From Epiperipatus broadwayi (lineage: Eukaryota > Onychophora > Udeonychophora > Euonychophora > Peripatidae), in NCBI GenBank assembly GCA_028023455.1, contig JAQFVV010000205.1, positions 1,843,353 through 1,907,352 of the forward strand: a stretch of DNA of 64,000 nucleotides, given 5' to 3'. The notes under the pieces were generated by a model. That model was given only the letters and a program-made list of their open reading frames with translations. It searched no databases and was not told the DNA's origin. This document shows, piece after piece, positions 63,465-64,000 of this stretch. The position numbers and the translations under genes were made by a program. How positions within the stretch are numbered: position 1 is the first letter of the stretch; every line of letters starts with the position of its first letter.

Positions 63465-64000
63465 TTTTGACGAGATGAGATACACTGTGGCTTCTCCTTT
63501 TTTGGAGTCAGGAATCTCTCAGCTATCATGCCCAGAGAAACCTGTTAGCCACTTTACCTTTTCTTTCCATTCTCCGACTTAAGTTTTCCCTATATTCTTC
63601 TCTATTCTCCTCCATTCCATTTCCACAACATAATCTTTGTCAACTCCATGGCCTTTATATCTAAATCCCCCTTATCTTTTCCCAAACCCAGCATAAAAAC
63701 CAAGAACCCACCTTTTATATAATCACTTTCTTTATATTTTCCTACAACTTCATTACTTGCAAGCATTTACATTTAATTAATAGCTGTCTAATATTTTCTA
63801 TGCCTTTCTTACACAACTTGCAGACTAAATCAGCCACATTTTTCCATTTATGTGTATATTCCTTTGTTGCTAAAGATCCTGTTTGAGCATTAAACAGTAA
63901 ACTACTTTCCTTGCTATTATCATAAATTGACTTGCACCCAATATTATTTATTTCTGTATATAATTAAACTCTTTTTACTCTCCAAACTAGTTTTCCAACA
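63465..64000 (-). mobile_element. LINE 3'-end fragment, second family, runs off the window
   Basis: Minus strand reads [34 protein letters not shown] and [10 protein letters not shown], closely matching the 37.6-kb plus-strand copy. It is better preserved, so younger. Confidence 0.8.

Overview
The window is AT-rich (roughly 70-75% A+T by eye) nuclear DNA from an invertebrate animal. I cannot name the phylum. The evidence is GT-AG introns of 71 bp to about 9 kb, a conserved animal-type gene, and dense degraded LINEs, MITEs and foldback elements. No prokaryotic operons, rRNA or intact tRNA genes were seen.

One host gene occupies nearly the whole window on the minus strand: SKIC2 (SKIV2L, Ski2), the DExH RNA helicase of the cytoplasmic SKI complex that feeds mRNA 3' to 5' into the RNA exosome. 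I located 20 internal coding exons between 62842 and 323. All splice sites are GT-AG and all junction phases agree. The exons join to about 1012 uninterrupted codons that follow animal SKIV2L from near residue 45 to the base of the C-terminal DSHCT domain. The first exon (start codon) lies above the window or was not recognised. The last exons (most of DSHCT) lie below position 1.

Region by region on the minus strand: 62.8-47.6 kb, N-terminal segment and acidic linker; 43.7-41.0 kb, linker exons; 34.0-23.7 kb, RecA1 helicase core, with five exons packed into 24.1-25.0 kb; 19.0-12.1 kb, RecA2; 7.4-6.7 kb, arch/KOW insertion; 3.8 kb and 0.4 kb, start of the C-terminal helical region.

The introns are full of mobile DNA. 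They hold a GC-richer, frameshifted Merlin-type (IS1595/ISXO2-like DDE) transposase near 26.1-27.0 kb; LINE 3' ends from at least two families on both strands; a foldback family with a TIR core like GCCACCTAGTGC in about ten copies; a TIR-bounded family carrying a tRNA-like A/B-box module; a pogo/mariner-like MITE; several short hairpin MITEs; and a roughly 42-bp minisatellite.

The most interesting signal is a hammerhead-ribozyme-like motif (CTGATGA / GAAA core, paired helices I-III, AUA cleavage triplet) in a TIR-bounded repeat family. It occurs at 58101-58144 (+) and in both arms of a nearly perfect 680-bp palindrome (55236-55279 + and 54812-54855 -). Two stop-free, exon-like plus-strand relics inside SKIC2 introns (about 4.9 kb and 13.35 kb) are also unexplained.
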